Positions 6,099 to 14,149 of a stretch of DNA of 32,243 nucleotides are shown here, one piece after another. The stretch lies in contig CALQTN020000046.1 of assembly GCA_943333505.2 (NCBI GenBank), forward strand, positions 1 through 32,243, given 5' to 3'. The position numbers and the translations under genes are program-made. The DNA is from Asaia bogorensis (lineage in GTDB: Bacteria; Pseudomonadota; Alphaproteobacteria; Acetobacterales; Acetobacteraceae). How positions within the stretch are numbered: the stretch's first letter is position 1; each line of letters opens with the position of its first letter. The notes beneath the pieces were generated by a model that worked only from the letters and a program-made list of their open reading frames with translations, was not told the DNA's origin and did not search any database.

Positions 6099-6523
6099 TT
6101 TAGGTCTTCCTTTTTCTCGCCTTGCCATCCCCCCAACGGGTCGGGTCAAGTTCTTTTGCGCCGGTCACAACGCGGGAGGCCGGTTGACGCAATTTCTTCC
6201 GCTCAGCGCCGGGCGCGGGGCGTTGTGGCAGCGCCGCATGGCAGGGGCGGAACGCTTCAGGAGGCGCGCGACCCCGGGGATATGGGGGCGAGAAACACCC
6301 TCCGGTGCCGCCAATCCCTGATCGTGCCTCATCCCAGTACCCGCCCGCTCGCGGCCCTGAGCGGGTCGAGCAGCAAATCGAGGAAGGTGCGGTCTTCGAG
6401 CAGGATATCGGCTTGCAGCGCCATGCCGGATTGCAGCGGCAGGCGTTTGCCGTAGGCGAACATGGCGGTGTCGCGGAGCGCCACGACGATGCGGTAGACG
6501 GGTTCCTGGACCTTCACCGATGC
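6086..6523. repeat. direct repeat B: HlyD 3' end + intergenic + peptide leader start
   Basis: This is the partner of 4921-5357, in the same orientation. Here it sits in the intact HlyD gene and runs into peptide 3, so this is probably the parental copy. Recombination between A and B would delete or duplicate one peptide-immunity module. Confidence 0.9.
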
Positions 6524-7582
6524 TGTCACTTCATCGGGCCGCAGCACGGTGGTCGAAACGCCGGTGACGGTGCCGAAGCCCGGCCCAAAGCGGGTATAGG
6601 GAAAGGCATCGAATAGCAGCCGTACCGTCTGGCCTTCGGCAACGAAGCCTGCGGCGCGCGATGGCACGTAAAGTTCGCCGAGCAGCACCCCGCCTTCGGG
6701 GATGATCGCCATCAGCGGCTTGGCGGCATCGACTGGGGTGCCGATCTGGACTTGCAAGGCGGTAATGACCCCGGCGGAGCGCGCTACCAAGGCGAAGCCG
6801 TTCTGGGCGGTGGCGTCGGCATTGCGGTGTTCGAGTTCGGCGATGGCGCGCAAAATCTCGCTGCGGGTCTGGTCGGTATCCGGGGCGAGGCGGGCCAATT
6901 GCAACGCCAGATCGGTGCGCTGGCTTTCGAGGGCGAAAATCTGCGAATTAAGCTCGATATCGGTCTGTTCGAGCGCCAGCATCGCCTGCTGGCGCTGGCG
7001 GCGTTGCTCGATACTATAGGCACCCGATGCGGCGAGGGTTTCGGCGGCGGCGAGGCTGTCTTTGGCGATCCGCACCGCGGCGCGCTTGCTGGCGCGGTCG
7101 TGGGCGAGTGCGCCCAACTGCAAGCCGATGCCGGCCATGCGTTCGCGTAGCGATCCGGCTTGCAAGGGTTCGGACAGGTTCACCGCCGCGAGGCGCTGTT
7201 CCAGCATGGCGCGCTGGCGGGCGACGGCTGACAGGACACGGGCATCATACACCCCGCCCTCGGCGAATAATTGCTCAGTAGTGACGAAGGCGAGCAGATC
7301 GCCCTTGGCGACGGCCTGGCCTTCGCGGACATGGATGGCGGTCACAATCCCGGCGCGCGGCGCGGTGATGCGGATTTCGCCGGTGGAAAAGCGTAGGATA
7401 CCGATGGCAGCTTCCTTGCGCGGGAAGCTGGCGGTGGCGAGGAAACCCAGGGTCAGCGCCGCAACCGCCAGGAAAAACCCGCACAGCGCCCACCAAGACC
7501 ACGGCATCAGCCCGATCGGGGCGCCGAACTGGAAATCGGTCGCCGCAGTGATCGCCTGGTCGCGGAACAGCGCTTGCGCCAT
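6329..7582 (-). CDS. HlyD-family membrane fusion protein of a peptide exporter
   Basis: This is the periplasmic adaptor that links a C39-type ABC exporter to the outer-membrane channel. The product has 417 residues from ATG 7582 (MAQALFRDQAI), chosen because GGGGGAGG lies 9 bases upstream. The ATG at 7618 adds 12 residues but has only a poly-C run before it. One membrane helix spans about residues 30-52. A lipoyl-like half follows (GEIRITAPRAGIVTAIHVREGQAVAKGDLL, about 68-97), then a long Gln/Ala/Leu-rich coiled-coil region, the second lipoyl half (GFALVARSAGVITALQVQIGTPV) and the C-terminal barrel (PLQSGMALQADILLEDRTFLDLLLDPL). The TASFPRKE motif after the helix is typical of bacteriocin adaptors. 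An outer-membrane TolC partner is not in the window. Confidence 0.9.
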   Translation of the reverse strand: MAQALFRDQAITAATDFQFGAPIGLMPWSWWALCGFFLAVAALTLGFLATASFPRKEAAIGILRFSTGEIRITAPRAGIVTAIHVREGQAVAKGDLLAFVTTEQLFAEGGVYDARVLSAVARQRAMLEQRLAAVNLSEPLQAGSLRERMAGIGLQLGALAHDRASKRAAVRIAKDSLAAAETLAASGAYSIEQRRQRQQAMLALEQTDIELNSQIFALESQRTDLALQLARLAPDTDQTRSEILRAIAELEHRNADATAQNGFALVARSAGVITALQVQIGTPVDAAKPLMAIIPEGGVLLGELYVPSRAAGFVAEGQTVRLLFDAFPYTRFGPGFGTVTGVSTTVLRPDEVTASVKVQEPVYRIVVALRDTAMFAYGKRLPLQSGMALQADILLEDRTFLDLLLDPLRAASGRVLG

Positions 7583-7621
7583 GCCGGAAGCCCTCCCCCA
7601 AAACTGTGTTGAAGGCATACT

Positions 7622-7632
7622 GGGGGGGGGGG
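7622..7632. repeat. homopolymer of 11 G just upstream of the HlyD start
   Basis: Eleven consecutive G on the plus strand (C11 on the coding strand) begin 3 bases before the ATG at 7618 and 39 before the preferred ATG at 7582. Tracts of this length are prone to slippage. Confidence 0.85.
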
Positions 7633-7822
7633 ATTATGTGAAGATCTTGTGTCGTTAATTAGGTGTTAATATCGCTAATAGGCATTAATTAACGAGTATT
7701 TTATAAATAATTTGCGCGTAGTCGCACAAAATTCCTCCGCGGCCGGGTAGGTGGGCTTGATGGAGGACGCCACGCTGCCGACCCCGGCCTTGGTCCGCAC
7801 GCTCGGGACGGGCTGAAAGTGT
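7633..7822. other. intergenic region between the export locus and the next gene
   Basis: The left part is AT-rich. A GC-rich island at about 7730-7815 stands out against both flanks. On the minus strand it can be read VPSVRTKAGVGSVASSIKPT, which may be a fragment of a lost gene, but I cannot assign it. No complete gene is visible. Confidence 0.35.
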
Positions 7823-7851
7823 TTGACATATCGAGAAGTTAATAATAATAA
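7823..7851 (+). promoter_or_regulatory. putative promoter of the small protein gene at 7858
   Basis: A perfect TTGACA (7823-7828) is followed after 17 bases by TAATAA (7846-7851) in an AT-rich run. The start codon at 7858 is only 6 bases beyond, and no ribosome binding site is present, so the transcript could be leaderless. Confidence 0.45.
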
Positions 7852-7857
7852 CTCATA

Positions 7858-8376
7858 GTGTTGAATTTTTCGAGCATCCTCTCTGATCTGCAGGCCGCGA
7901 TAGCGGTGCGGGCGGCGTGTGACCGGCGCTTGACCGTGCTGCTGGTGGCGGTGTGGGGGCGGATTGCGCGGATGCGGGGGCGGCTGGAACGGCTGGTGGC
8001 GCTGTGGCGGGCCGGGCAGTTGCCGGCAACCCGTGCATCCCGTGCCGGGCAGACGCGCAAAATCACCGAACGGAAGCCCGGGTTTCCCAGCACGGCAGGT
8101 TGGCTGTTGGGGCCGGTGCAGGCGGCCGGGGCGTATGGCTCGCAATTGCAGCATCTATTATCGAGTTCGGAATGCGCGGCGTTTCTGGCGGCGGTGCCGC
8201 AGGCGGGCCGGATTCTGCGGCCGCTGCTGCGGATGCTGGTGGTGGGGGCAAAGCCGGTGAAATTGCGCGCGGTGGCGCCGGTTTGGGGCGCGGCGACGGC
8301 GAACACGGAGGCGGTGGCGCGGCCGGCGCTGTCGGGGTTGGTGCTGGGGCCGGGCGGTCGATTTTTGTATGTTTAG
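7858..8376 (+). CDS. uncharacterised Acetobacteraceae-type protein, paralogue 1
   Basis: The product has 172 residues, starting at GTG 7858 (or TTG 7861). It is rich in Ala, Arg and Leu. The N-terminal part LSDLQAAIAVRAACDRRLTVLLVAVWGRIARMRGRLERLVALWRAGQLP and the centre AYGSQLQHLLSSSECAAFLAAVPQAGRILRPLLRML match the protein at 21186-21740 closely. I associate this family with Acetobacteraceae genomes but know no function; no catalytic motif is visible. The first part could form a helix with a hydrophobic face. The gene ends at TAG 8374-8376, yet the same frame continues AVGKNC, matching PPGKNW near the end of the paralogue. This copy may therefore be shortened by a recent stop codon. Confidence 0.6.
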   Translation: MLNFSSILSDLQAAIAVRAACDRRLTVLLVAVWGRIARMRGRLERLVALWRAGQLPATRASRAGQTRKITERKPGFPSTAGWLLGPVQAAGAYGSQLQHLLSSSECAAFLAAVPQAGRILRPLLRMLVVGAKPVKLRAVAPVWGAATANTEAVARPALSGLVLGPGGRFLYV

Positions 8377-8404
8377 GCGGTGGGGAAAAACTGCGTCTTA
8401 AATG

Positions 8405-8418
8405 TTACGATATCGTAA
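8405..8418. repeat. 14-bp perfect palindrome TTACGATATCGTAA
   Basis: It lies 28 bases after the small protein gene and about 250 before etfB. TGTTACGATA from its left flank recurs downstream of the paralogue at 21186-21740. It could be an operator or part of a conserved 3' region; no function is established. Confidence 0.6.
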
Positions 8419-8538
8419 TCAAAAATGGCTTATATCGTTGAATTCGCTTGAAATGTGATTGGGGGCCAGCGGCCCCGCCCGGGACCCCTCCCGGAGGGTT
8501 GCGGGGACGCTGCGGTGGGGGAGACTCCGCGTCGTGGT

Positions 8539-8568
8539 TTGACAGGGCTGGCGGCCGGCTCTTATGGT
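8539..8568 (+). promoter_or_regulatory. putative sigma-70-type promoter of etfB-etfA-hbd
   Basis: TTGACA at 8539-8544, an 18-base spacer, and TATGGT at 8563-8568, about 100 bases before the etfB ATG. The region between 8377 and 8667 holds no other gene; it also has a GGGGCC-AGC-GGCCCC hairpin at about 8462-8476. Confidence 0.5.
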
Positions 8569-8667
8569 CATACGCAGTTTTGTGCGGGTGCGAAGTCCGG
8601 TGTCCCCACCGGCATTTTGCGCCCGCATCGCCATGAAACGCGCAACTCAAACAACGGTAGCCAGTCC

Positions 8668-9417
8668 ATGAAGATCCTAGTCCCCGTCAAGCGGGTGGTC
8701 GATTACAACGTCAAGGTTCGGGTCAAGTCTGACGGCACCGGGGTGGAAACCGCCGGGGTGAAAATGTCGATGAACCCGTTCGACGAAATCGGCATCGAGG
8801 AAGCGGTTCGTCTCAAGGAAAAGGGCTTGGCGACCGAGATCGTCGCGGTGTCGATGGGGGTGGCCGCGTGCGCCGAAACCATCCGCACCGCGCTCGCCAT
8901 GGGCGCCGATCGCGGGATTCTGGTTGAAACCGATGTCGATTTGCAGCCGCTTGCGGTCGCCAAGCTGATGAAGGCGCTGGTCGATAAGGAACAGCCGGGC
9001 CTGGTTATTCTCGGCAAGCAGGCGATCGATGACGATATGTCGGCAACCGGGCAGATGCTCGGGGCGCTGCTGGGCTGGGCGCAAGGCACGTTCGCCAGCA
9101 AGGTCACCATCGATGGCGACAAGATGGAAGTGATCCGGGAAGTTGATGGCGGGCTTGAAACCGTGTCGCTCAACCTGCCGGCGATCATCACCACCGATTT
9201 GCGGTTGAATGAGCCGCGTTATGCGTCGCTGCCGAACATCATGAAGGCGCGCAAGAAGCCGATCGATACTGTGAAACCGGAAGACCTCGGGGTGGATGTG
9301 ACCCCGCGTCTGGTGGTGGTGAGCGTTGCTGAGCCGCCGAAGCGGCAGGCCGGCGTGAAAGTTGGCTCGGTTGCCGAGCTGGTGGCGAAGCTGCGGACCG
9401 AAGCGAAGGTGATTTAA
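8668..9417 (+). CDS. etfB: electron transfer flavoprotein, beta subunit
   Basis: This is the small subunit of the ETF heterodimer, which carries electrons from acyl-CoA and other dehydrogenases to ETF-ubiquinone oxidoreductase. It binds AMP. The product has 249 residues, the usual length. It starts [20 protein letters not shown] at ATG 8668; the longer frame from 8455 runs through the promoter region and was rejected. The family hallmarks are present: [51 protein letters not shown] and the ETF-beta signature part [33 protein letters not shown]. One base separates it from etfA, so the two are co-translated or nearly so. Confidence 0.97.
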   Translation: MKILVPVKRVVDYNVKVRVKSDGTGVETAGVKMSMNPFDEIGIEEAVRLKEKGLATEIVAVSMGVAACAETIRTALAMGADRGILVETDVDLQPLAVAKLMKALVDKEQPGLVILGKQAIDDDMSATGQMLGALLGWAQGTFASKVTIDGDKMEVIREVDGGLETVSLNLPAIITTDLRLNEPRYASLPNIMKARKKPIDTVKPEDLGVDVTPRLVVVSVAEPPKRQAGVKVGSVAELVAKLRTEAKVI

Positions 9418-9418
9418 G

Positions 9419-10354
9419 ATGAGCGTTCTCGTATTGCTTGACCATGAAGCCGGCATCATCAAGCAGCCCTCGCGCTCGGCGATTGCGGCGGCGACCGCGC
9501 TTGGTGACGTCCATGTTCTGATCGCGGGCCAGGGCGTGCAGGCTGCGGCCGATGCGGCGGCCAAGCTGCCGGGTGTGGCGAAGGTGCTGCTGGCGGATGC
9601 GGCAGATTACGCCCATGCGATGGCGGAGCCGATGACGGCGCTGCTGGTTTCGCTCGCGCCCGGCTATTCGCATCTGCTGGCGGCGACGACGGCTGTTGGC
9701 AAGAACATCATGCCGCGCGTGGCAGCGTTGCTTGACAGCCAGCCGATCAGCGACATTTCTGGGGTGGTTGATGCCGACACCTTCGTGCGGCCGATTTATG
9801 CCGGCAACGCGATGGCGACGGTGAAATCGTCGGACGCCAAGAAGGTGATCACGGTCCGCGCTGCGAGCTTTGATCCGGTTGCGGCCGAGGGTGGCAACGC
9901 CCCGATCGAGGCGATTGCGGCTGTGGCATCGCCCGAGGTGTCCCGCTTTATTTCGGCCGAGCTGTCGAAAAGTGAACGCCCCGAACTGACCGCGGCAAGG
10001 GTGGTGATCTCCGGCGGACGTGGCATGCAGAACGGCGATAATTTTGCCCTGCTTGACCCGATCGCTGATGCCCTTGGGGCGGCGGTTGGCGCAAGCCGTG
10101 CCGCGGTTGATGCGGGCTTTGTGCCGAATGATTATCAGGTTGGGCAGACCGGCAAGATTGTTGCGCCTGATCTTTATATCGCGGTTGGAATTTCTGGGGC
10201 GATCCAGCATCTGGCTGGCATGAAGGACAGCAAGGTTATCGTCGCAATCAACAAGGACGAAGAAGCGCCGATTTTCTCGGTGGCCGATTACGGCCTGGTG
10301 GCAGATTTGTTCGTCGCCCTGCCAGAATTTGCCGCTGAATTGAAAAAAGCCTGA
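9419..10354 (+). CDS. etfA: electron transfer flavoprotein, alpha subunit
   Basis: This is the large ETF subunit, which binds the redox-active FAD. The product has 311 residues, a normal length. The N-terminal half ([22 protein letters not shown]) is the nucleotide-fold domain. The C-terminal FAD domain carries [16 protein letters not shown] (194-209), [23 protein letters not shown] (223-245), [20 protein letters not shown] (249-268) and the closing [12 protein letters not shown]. It begins one base after etfB and its TGA overlaps the next ATG by one base (TGATG), so it belongs to an etfB-etfA-hbd operon. No acyl-CoA dehydrogenase or ETF-quinone oxidoreductase gene is within the window. Confidence 0.97.
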   Translation: MSVLVLLDHEAGIIKQPSRSAIAAATALGDVHVLIAGQGVQAAADAAAKLPGVAKVLLADAADYAHAMAEPMTALLVSLAPGYSHLLAATTAVGKNIMPRVAALLDSQPISDISGVVDADTFVRPIYAGNAMATVKSSDAKKVITVRAASFDPVAAEGGNAPIEAIAAVASPEVSRFISAELSKSERPELTAARVVISGGRGMQNGDNFALLDPIADALGAAVGASRAAVDAGFVPNDYQVGQTGKIVAPDLYIAVGISGAIQHLAGMKDSKVIVAINKDEEAPIFSVADYGLVADLFVALPEFAAELKKA

Positions 10355-11277
10355 TGAACGTCACGGCAGGTGCAGGCCACGCGGACGAATTGCTCGGGTC
10401 ACCAGTGATTGCCAAGGTTGGCATCATTGGCGCCGGGCAAATGGGCAATGGCATCAGCCATGTCTGCGCATTGGCCGGCCTGCCAGTGGTGTTGCTTGAC
10501 GTGAAAGCCGATGCGCTGGCGCGGGCGATGGCGACCATGGACCGTAACCTGGAACGCCAGGTTGCCCGGACCGTGATTTCGGCTGAGGACAAGGCTGCGG
10601 CGCTCGCCCGGATCACCACCAGCACCGATTATGCGGCTTTCGGTGATTGCGACATGGTGATCGAAGCGGCGACTGAAAAAGAGGAGGTCAAGCGCCTGAT
10701 TTATAAGGCGCTGACCCCGCATTTACGGCCGTCTTGCATTGTGGCCTCGAACACATCGTCAATCTCGATTACCCGGCTCGGTGCGAGCACCGACCGGCCC
10801 GAGAAGTTTATCGGCATGCATTTCATGAACCCGGTGCCGGTGATGAAGCTGGTCGAGGTGATCCGCGGCATTGCGACCGATGAGCCGACGTTCCAGGCGG
10901 TTCAGGTGTTGGCGCGTCGGTTGAACAAGACCAGCACGGTATCCGAGGATTTCCCCGCGTTCATTGTCAATCGCGTGCTGGTGCCGATGATTAATGAGGC
11001 GGTTTACGCGCTGTATGAAGGCGTGGGCTCGGTTGTCGGCATCGATACCGCGATGAAGCTGGGTGCGAACCACCCGATGGGGCCGCTGGAACTTGGCGAT
11101 TTCATCGGGCTGGATACGTGTTTGTCGATCATGCAGGTGTTGCATGAAGGGTTGGCGGACAGCAAATACCGACCCTGCCCGTTACTGGTGAAATATGTCG
11201 AGGCTGGTTGGCTCGGGCGCAAAACTGGACGTGGATTTTACGACTATTCCCAAACGCCGCCACGCCCTACGCGGTAG
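10354..11277 (+). CDS. hbd: 3-hydroxybutyryl-CoA dehydrogenase
   Basis: It interconverts acetoacetyl-CoA and 3-hydroxybutyryl-CoA with NAD(P)H, in fatty acid or butanoate metabolism. The product has 307 residues. The Rossmann motif is GAGQMG (26-31) in KVGIIGAGQMGNGISHVCAL. The catalytic set of the family is visible: Ser in ASNTSSIS (about 131-138), His 156 in GMHFMNPVP, and Asn in FIVNRVLVP (about 203-211). The C-terminal dimerisation domain has NHPMGPLELGDFIGLDTCL and ends GRKTGRGFYDYS. The start overlaps the etfA stop codon by one base, which implies translational coupling. The first 18 residues ([18 protein letters not shown]) are an extension before the usual start of the Rossmann fold; the true start may be internal. 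Confidence 0.95.
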   Translation: MNVTAGAGHADELLGSPVIAKVGIIGAGQMGNGISHVCALAGLPVVLLDVKADALARAMATMDRNLERQVARTVISAEDKAAALARITTSTDYAAFGDCDMVIEAATEKEEVKRLIYKALTPHLRPSCIVASNTSSISITRLGASTDRPEKFIGMHFMNPVPVMKLVEVIRGIATDEPTFQAVQVLARRLNKTSTVSEDFPAFIVNRVLVPMINEAVYALYEGVGSVVGIDTAMKLGANHPMGPLELGDFIGLDTCLSIMQVLHEGLADSKYRPCPLLVKYVEAGWLGRKTGRGFYDYSQTPPRPTR

Positions 11278-11284
11278 CTGTGGT

Positions 11285-12634
11285 TTAGGTGACGCGGGCG
11301 GCGGCTTGCTCGGCAAGCATCCGGCTGCGAGAGATCGTTGGCTGGACGGTTTCTACAACTGTCTTGGCTTGGCGTTGAACGAAATCGCGCAGCACTGATA
11401 GCAAGGTGATATAAACATAATATGTTTCAAGATAGACCAGACTGAGCAGCGCGCCGGAAACTGAATACGCAATAAGACCGAGACGCATCCAGGTCGCGAG
11501 GTCGCTGGCCCAGGTAAGCTCCGGTCGCCCTTTTGCCATGCGGTTGATCGCCCGTATGTTGGCGTATGCCGTTGCGAGCAGGCCGAGGAACAGCGCAAGG
11601 CCGATGAAACCGGTGTCGCCTAGTGCCTGGAAATAAATGCTATGCGCTTTTAGCGGGCCGCCTAGGGTTCCCGTGTCGATGAAGAAGCTGAATGAGTTGA
11701 AGCGTGAGCGGTATGCGTCGTGCACGCGCGGATCGATGCTTACGCCGAAGCCGCCACCGGTCAGTGGACGATCGACGGCGATCACGGTGTTCATTTTCCA
11801 TGCCGCCACCCGGGCCATGAACGAGCTGTCTTGCTCGGCCGTGTTGATGGTCCCCATTCGTGTACGCCATTCATCTGTGGTCAACGACAATCCAGCCGCC
11901 CCGATTACCAAAACTGCCAGCAGCATTGGGATCTTGTTTTTTGACTGCAGGATAAGTGCGAGTGCGATTGTGGCCAACCCTGCCGCCGCGCCGCGTGAGC
12001 CCGATCCGACGACGGCTGCAACGTTAATACCGACAGCCAGCCGGGTCGTTATTCGCACGATTTTCTCTTTGGAGTATACTGAAAGATACCAAAGCAACGG
12101 CGCCAACATCATCAAGGTGACGGCAAAGGAATTATTGTCGCCAAAATTCGCAGGAGGCGAGATCTTGTGCCCACCCGCCGTCGCTATGTATCGCAGCCCG
12201 TCCAAGGTGCCGTGAATGCCGAGGCCGAGGCAGATAGCCAGGATGATGCCATGGATTCCGAGACGCGTCGAAATCAGCGACACCAACACGACTGCAAGGA
12301 TAAATATCTTGCCAACCCGCTCATAAATTTCATCATTGCGGGCTTCAGCGCTGATTGCAAAAAAATATGAGATCGATAGTTGAATAAAAAATAAAATTAG
12401 TAAAATCACATGTGTGTCGAAGTAAGGCCTTCGTTTGATTTTGTCGAAAAGAAGTGCAATTAGCGTTGAAATGGCAGCGAATTTATTGAACGAAATATCT
12501 CGCGCAAAACTATAGACGTATGCGTTGGGTGAGACCAGCGCGACCCAAATCCACAGCATGACCCCGGTTGCCGCGCGTTTGAATACAGCCGGCAACATTG
12601 CAACAAAGAGCACTATGAACGCTAGATCGCGCAT
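11285..12634 (-). CDS. O-antigen ligase-like / putative O-glycosylation ligase (exosortase A-associated type)
   Basis: This is an integral membrane protein of the Wzy/WaaL group. Such enzymes transfer a lipid-linked glycan onto lipid A, protein or a growing polymer at the periplasmic side. It has 449 residues with about ten hydrophobic segments. The start MRDLAFIVLFVAMLPAVFKRAATGVMLWIW with SPNAYVYSFARDISFNKF resembles the subtype found beside exosortase A systems. A large loop follows the last third (RPLTGGGFGVSIDPRVHDAYRSRF, then GGPLKAHSIYFQALGDTGF), including the conserved AHS-Y-Q-L-ED-like motif of Wzy_C. It is the last gene of a likely folE, small membrane protein, ligase run. No exosortase or PEP-CTERM protein is in the window, so the substrate is unknown. 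Confidence 0.8.
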   Translation of the reverse strand: MRDLAFIVLFVAMLPAVFKRAATGVMLWIWVALVSPNAYVYSFARDISFNKFAAISTLIALLFDKIKRRPYFDTHVILLILFFIQLSISYFFAISAEARNDEIYERVGKIFILAVVLVSLISTRLGIHGIILAICLGLGIHGTLDGLRYIATAGGHKISPPANFGDNNSFAVTLMMLAPLLWYLSVYSKEKIVRITTRLAVGINVAAVVGSGSRGAAAGLATIALALILQSKNKIPMLLAVLVIGAAGLSLTTDEWRTRMGTINTAEQDSSFMARVAAWKMNTVIAVDRPLTGGGFGVSIDPRVHDAYRSRFNSFSFFIDTGTLGGPLKAHSIYFQALGDTGFIGLALFLGLLATAYANIRAINRMAKGRPELTWASDLATWMRLGLIAYSVSGALLSLVYLETYYVYITLLSVLRDFVQRQAKTVVETVQPTISRSRMLAEQAAARVT

Positions 12635-12649
12635 CGGCTGATAGTTCTG

Positions 12650-12856
12650 TTAGCGCTGCAACTGGCGCTTAGCGGCTAAATCGGTCCGTAATGGGAGTCT
12701 GTCGCTTTTCGAATTTGAGTTTTTGGTTGGAAGTGTTTCGTAGTACGCGAACAAGCCACTGGTCGGCTCTCCAGGTTTGCGGGTTCCCATCTTGACCAGC
12801 CAATAGCAGGCCAGGACCATGATCCCAACATCCACGAAATAGAAGATCGCCTCCAT
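12650..12856 (-). CDS. small single-helix membrane protein
   Basis: The product has 68 residues starting MEAIFYFVDVGIMVLACYWLVKMG, a single N-terminal membrane helix (residues about 3-22), followed by a polar tail KPGEPTSGLFAYYETLPTK and a basic C-terminus. The ATG at 12856 follows the folE stop by 22 bases, and its stop is 15 bases before the ligase start, so it fits a three-gene transcription unit. I recognise no named family. Placement next to an O-glycosylation ligase suggests an accessory to surface polysaccharide assembly, which is inference only. Confidence 0.6.
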   Translation of the reverse strand: MEAIFYFVDVGIMVLACYWLVKMGTRKPGEPTSGLFAYYETLPTKNSNSKSDRLPLRTDLAAKRQLQR

Positions 12857-12878
12857 TCATCGCGCTCCCTTTGCGGTC

Positions 12879-13520
12879 CTAGCCAAATTGCGGTGCCGCA
12901 CCGCGTCCGACCATCGCCAGTAGCTCCCGCCGAGTGTCGGCGTTATCACGAAACGCACCAAGCATCTTGCTGGTGACCATCCCAACCCCCGGCATGTGCA
13001 CGCCACGCGTGGTCATGCACTGATGCTGAGCCTCGATGATAACCGCCACGCCAAGTGGCTGTAGCACATCGTTGATCGTGTTGGCGATCTGGGCGGTCAT
13101 TTTCTCCTGAATTTGAAGGCGCTTGCCGTATGCTTCAACGACACGTGCCAGTTTGCTGATCCCTACCACCCGGTTTCGGGGCAGATACGCGACGTGGGCG
13201 ACCCCGATAATCGGCACCAGGTGATGCTCACAATAGCTTTCAACCCTGATGTCGCGCAGCAGAACAATTTCGTCGTATCCATCGGTTTCTTCGAATGTGC
13301 GTTCCAGCAGCGCCACCGGGTCGATCGCATATCCGGCGAAGAATTCCTCATAAGATCGTACAACGCGTTCCGGCGTTCCCGCCAGGCCCTCGCGCGTTGG
13401 CGTATCACCAGCCCAACGCAGCAGAACGCGCACCGCGTCTTCTGCTTCTGCTCGGGTTGGTCTTTGCGCGGTGCGCGGTGCGTTGGTCGGGATCGCATCG
13501 GGTGTGGCATAAATGGGCAA
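12879..13520 (-). CDS. folE: GTP cyclohydrolase I
   Basis: It converts GTP to 7,8-dihydroneopterin triphosphate, the first step of folate (and queuosine) synthesis. The product has 213 residues. The Zn-binding set is visible: Cys 97 and His 100 in [14 protein letters not shown], and Cys 168 in [11 protein letters not shown]. Other hallmarks are [15 protein letters not shown] (39-53), [25 protein letters not shown] and the C-terminal [11 protein letters not shown]. The first about 20 residues ([20 protein letters not shown]) are a variable extension. It heads a probable unit with the small membrane protein and the ligase, an unusual partnership whose meaning is unclear. Confidence 0.96.
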   Translation of the reverse strand: MPIYATPDAIPTNAPRTAQRPTRAEAEDAVRVLLRWAGDTPTREGLAGTPERVVRSYEEFFAGYAIDPVALLERTFEETDGYDEIVLLRDIRVESYCEHHLVPIIGVAHVAYLPRNRVVGISKLARVVEAYGKRLQIQEKMTAQIANTINDVLQPLGVAVIIEAQHQCMTTRGVHMPGVGMVTSKMLGAFRDNADTRRELLAMVGRGAAPQFG

Positions 13521-14037
13521 AACGGCGTCCTTAAAGTTAGGTCGCGTAGCAGAATGGGTTTACCCTGCAGCGAGAGCGCCCAGCGCCTGATCGGTGATAT
13601 CGTCGTAATTCGTCCGGGCGCAAGATGTCACCATCCGGCGATGCCCATTTCGGTTCCCCTTCGCCCGGCCATCAGCCGAGGCGGCGGATATCGACGATGC
13701 GACCGGGGAGCGGTTAGGCGCTACTTTGTTTGACGCGAGCCAAATATTGGTGAAAACATCATCAGGACTGAATTGGTGCATCCTCCAATCCTTGGTCTCC
13801 GGCGATCTCAGCTCAACATACGCCGCATCAATGCGAGCGATATGAAGGAATTGCGTTATCCCAAGGAGTAGTGGGATTGATAATTAGGGAACAATCCCAA
13901 AGTGCAAAATCGTTGCTCGCGCCCACTCTCTCACGCGGTGGAATGCGCTTATTATCAGGAGTTTCTGGGGGTGGACTCATCATACGAAAGGGGTCCCCTT
14001 CGCCATTTGCACCCACCACGCCATACTAGCCGTTCAC
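13521..14037. other. intergenic region between folE and tRNA-Leu
   Basis: No convincing gene. A 73-codon minus-strand frame at 13560-13781 (MHQFSPDDVFTNIWLASNKV) has low-complexity Ser/Ala/Arg/Asn content and no recognisable domain, so I do not call it. GGGATTG and CAATCCC at about 13872-13898 form a loose inverted repeat, and GGGGTCCCC occurs near 13990. Confidence 0.4.
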
Positions 14038-14123
14038 TGGTGCGGTCGAGAAGACTCGAACTTCCACAGGGTTTCCCCCACAAGCACCTCAAGCTTGCGC
14101 GTCTACCATTTCGCCACGACCGC
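14038..14123 (-). tRNA. tRNA-Leu (anticodon GAG)
   Basis: On the minus strand GCGGTCG opens the acceptor stem and pairs with CGACCGC, followed by encoded CCA. The D arm reads TGGCGAAATGGTAGACGC. The anticodon stem CAAGC/GCTTG encloses loop TTGAGGT, giving GAG. A long variable arm (GTGGGGGAAACCCTGT) and the T arm GAAGTTCGAGTCTTC follow, as expected for a class II leucine tRNA. It reads CUC/CUU codons. Confidence 0.96.
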
Positions 14124-14149
14124 ATCGTGAAGGTGGCGGGATATAGCGG

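Noticed and set aside
8462-8476. GGGGCC-AGC-GGCCCC hairpin as a terminator
   Set aside because: No T run follows on either strand, so only a generic hairpin can be claimed.
8677-9564. 295-codon minus-strand frame opposite etfB/etfA
   Set aside because: His/Arg-rich shadow of two clearly recognisable genes on the plus strand.
13560-13781. 73-codon minus-strand frame upstream of folE
   Set aside because: Low-complexity composition, no recognisable domain and no clear ribosome binding site.
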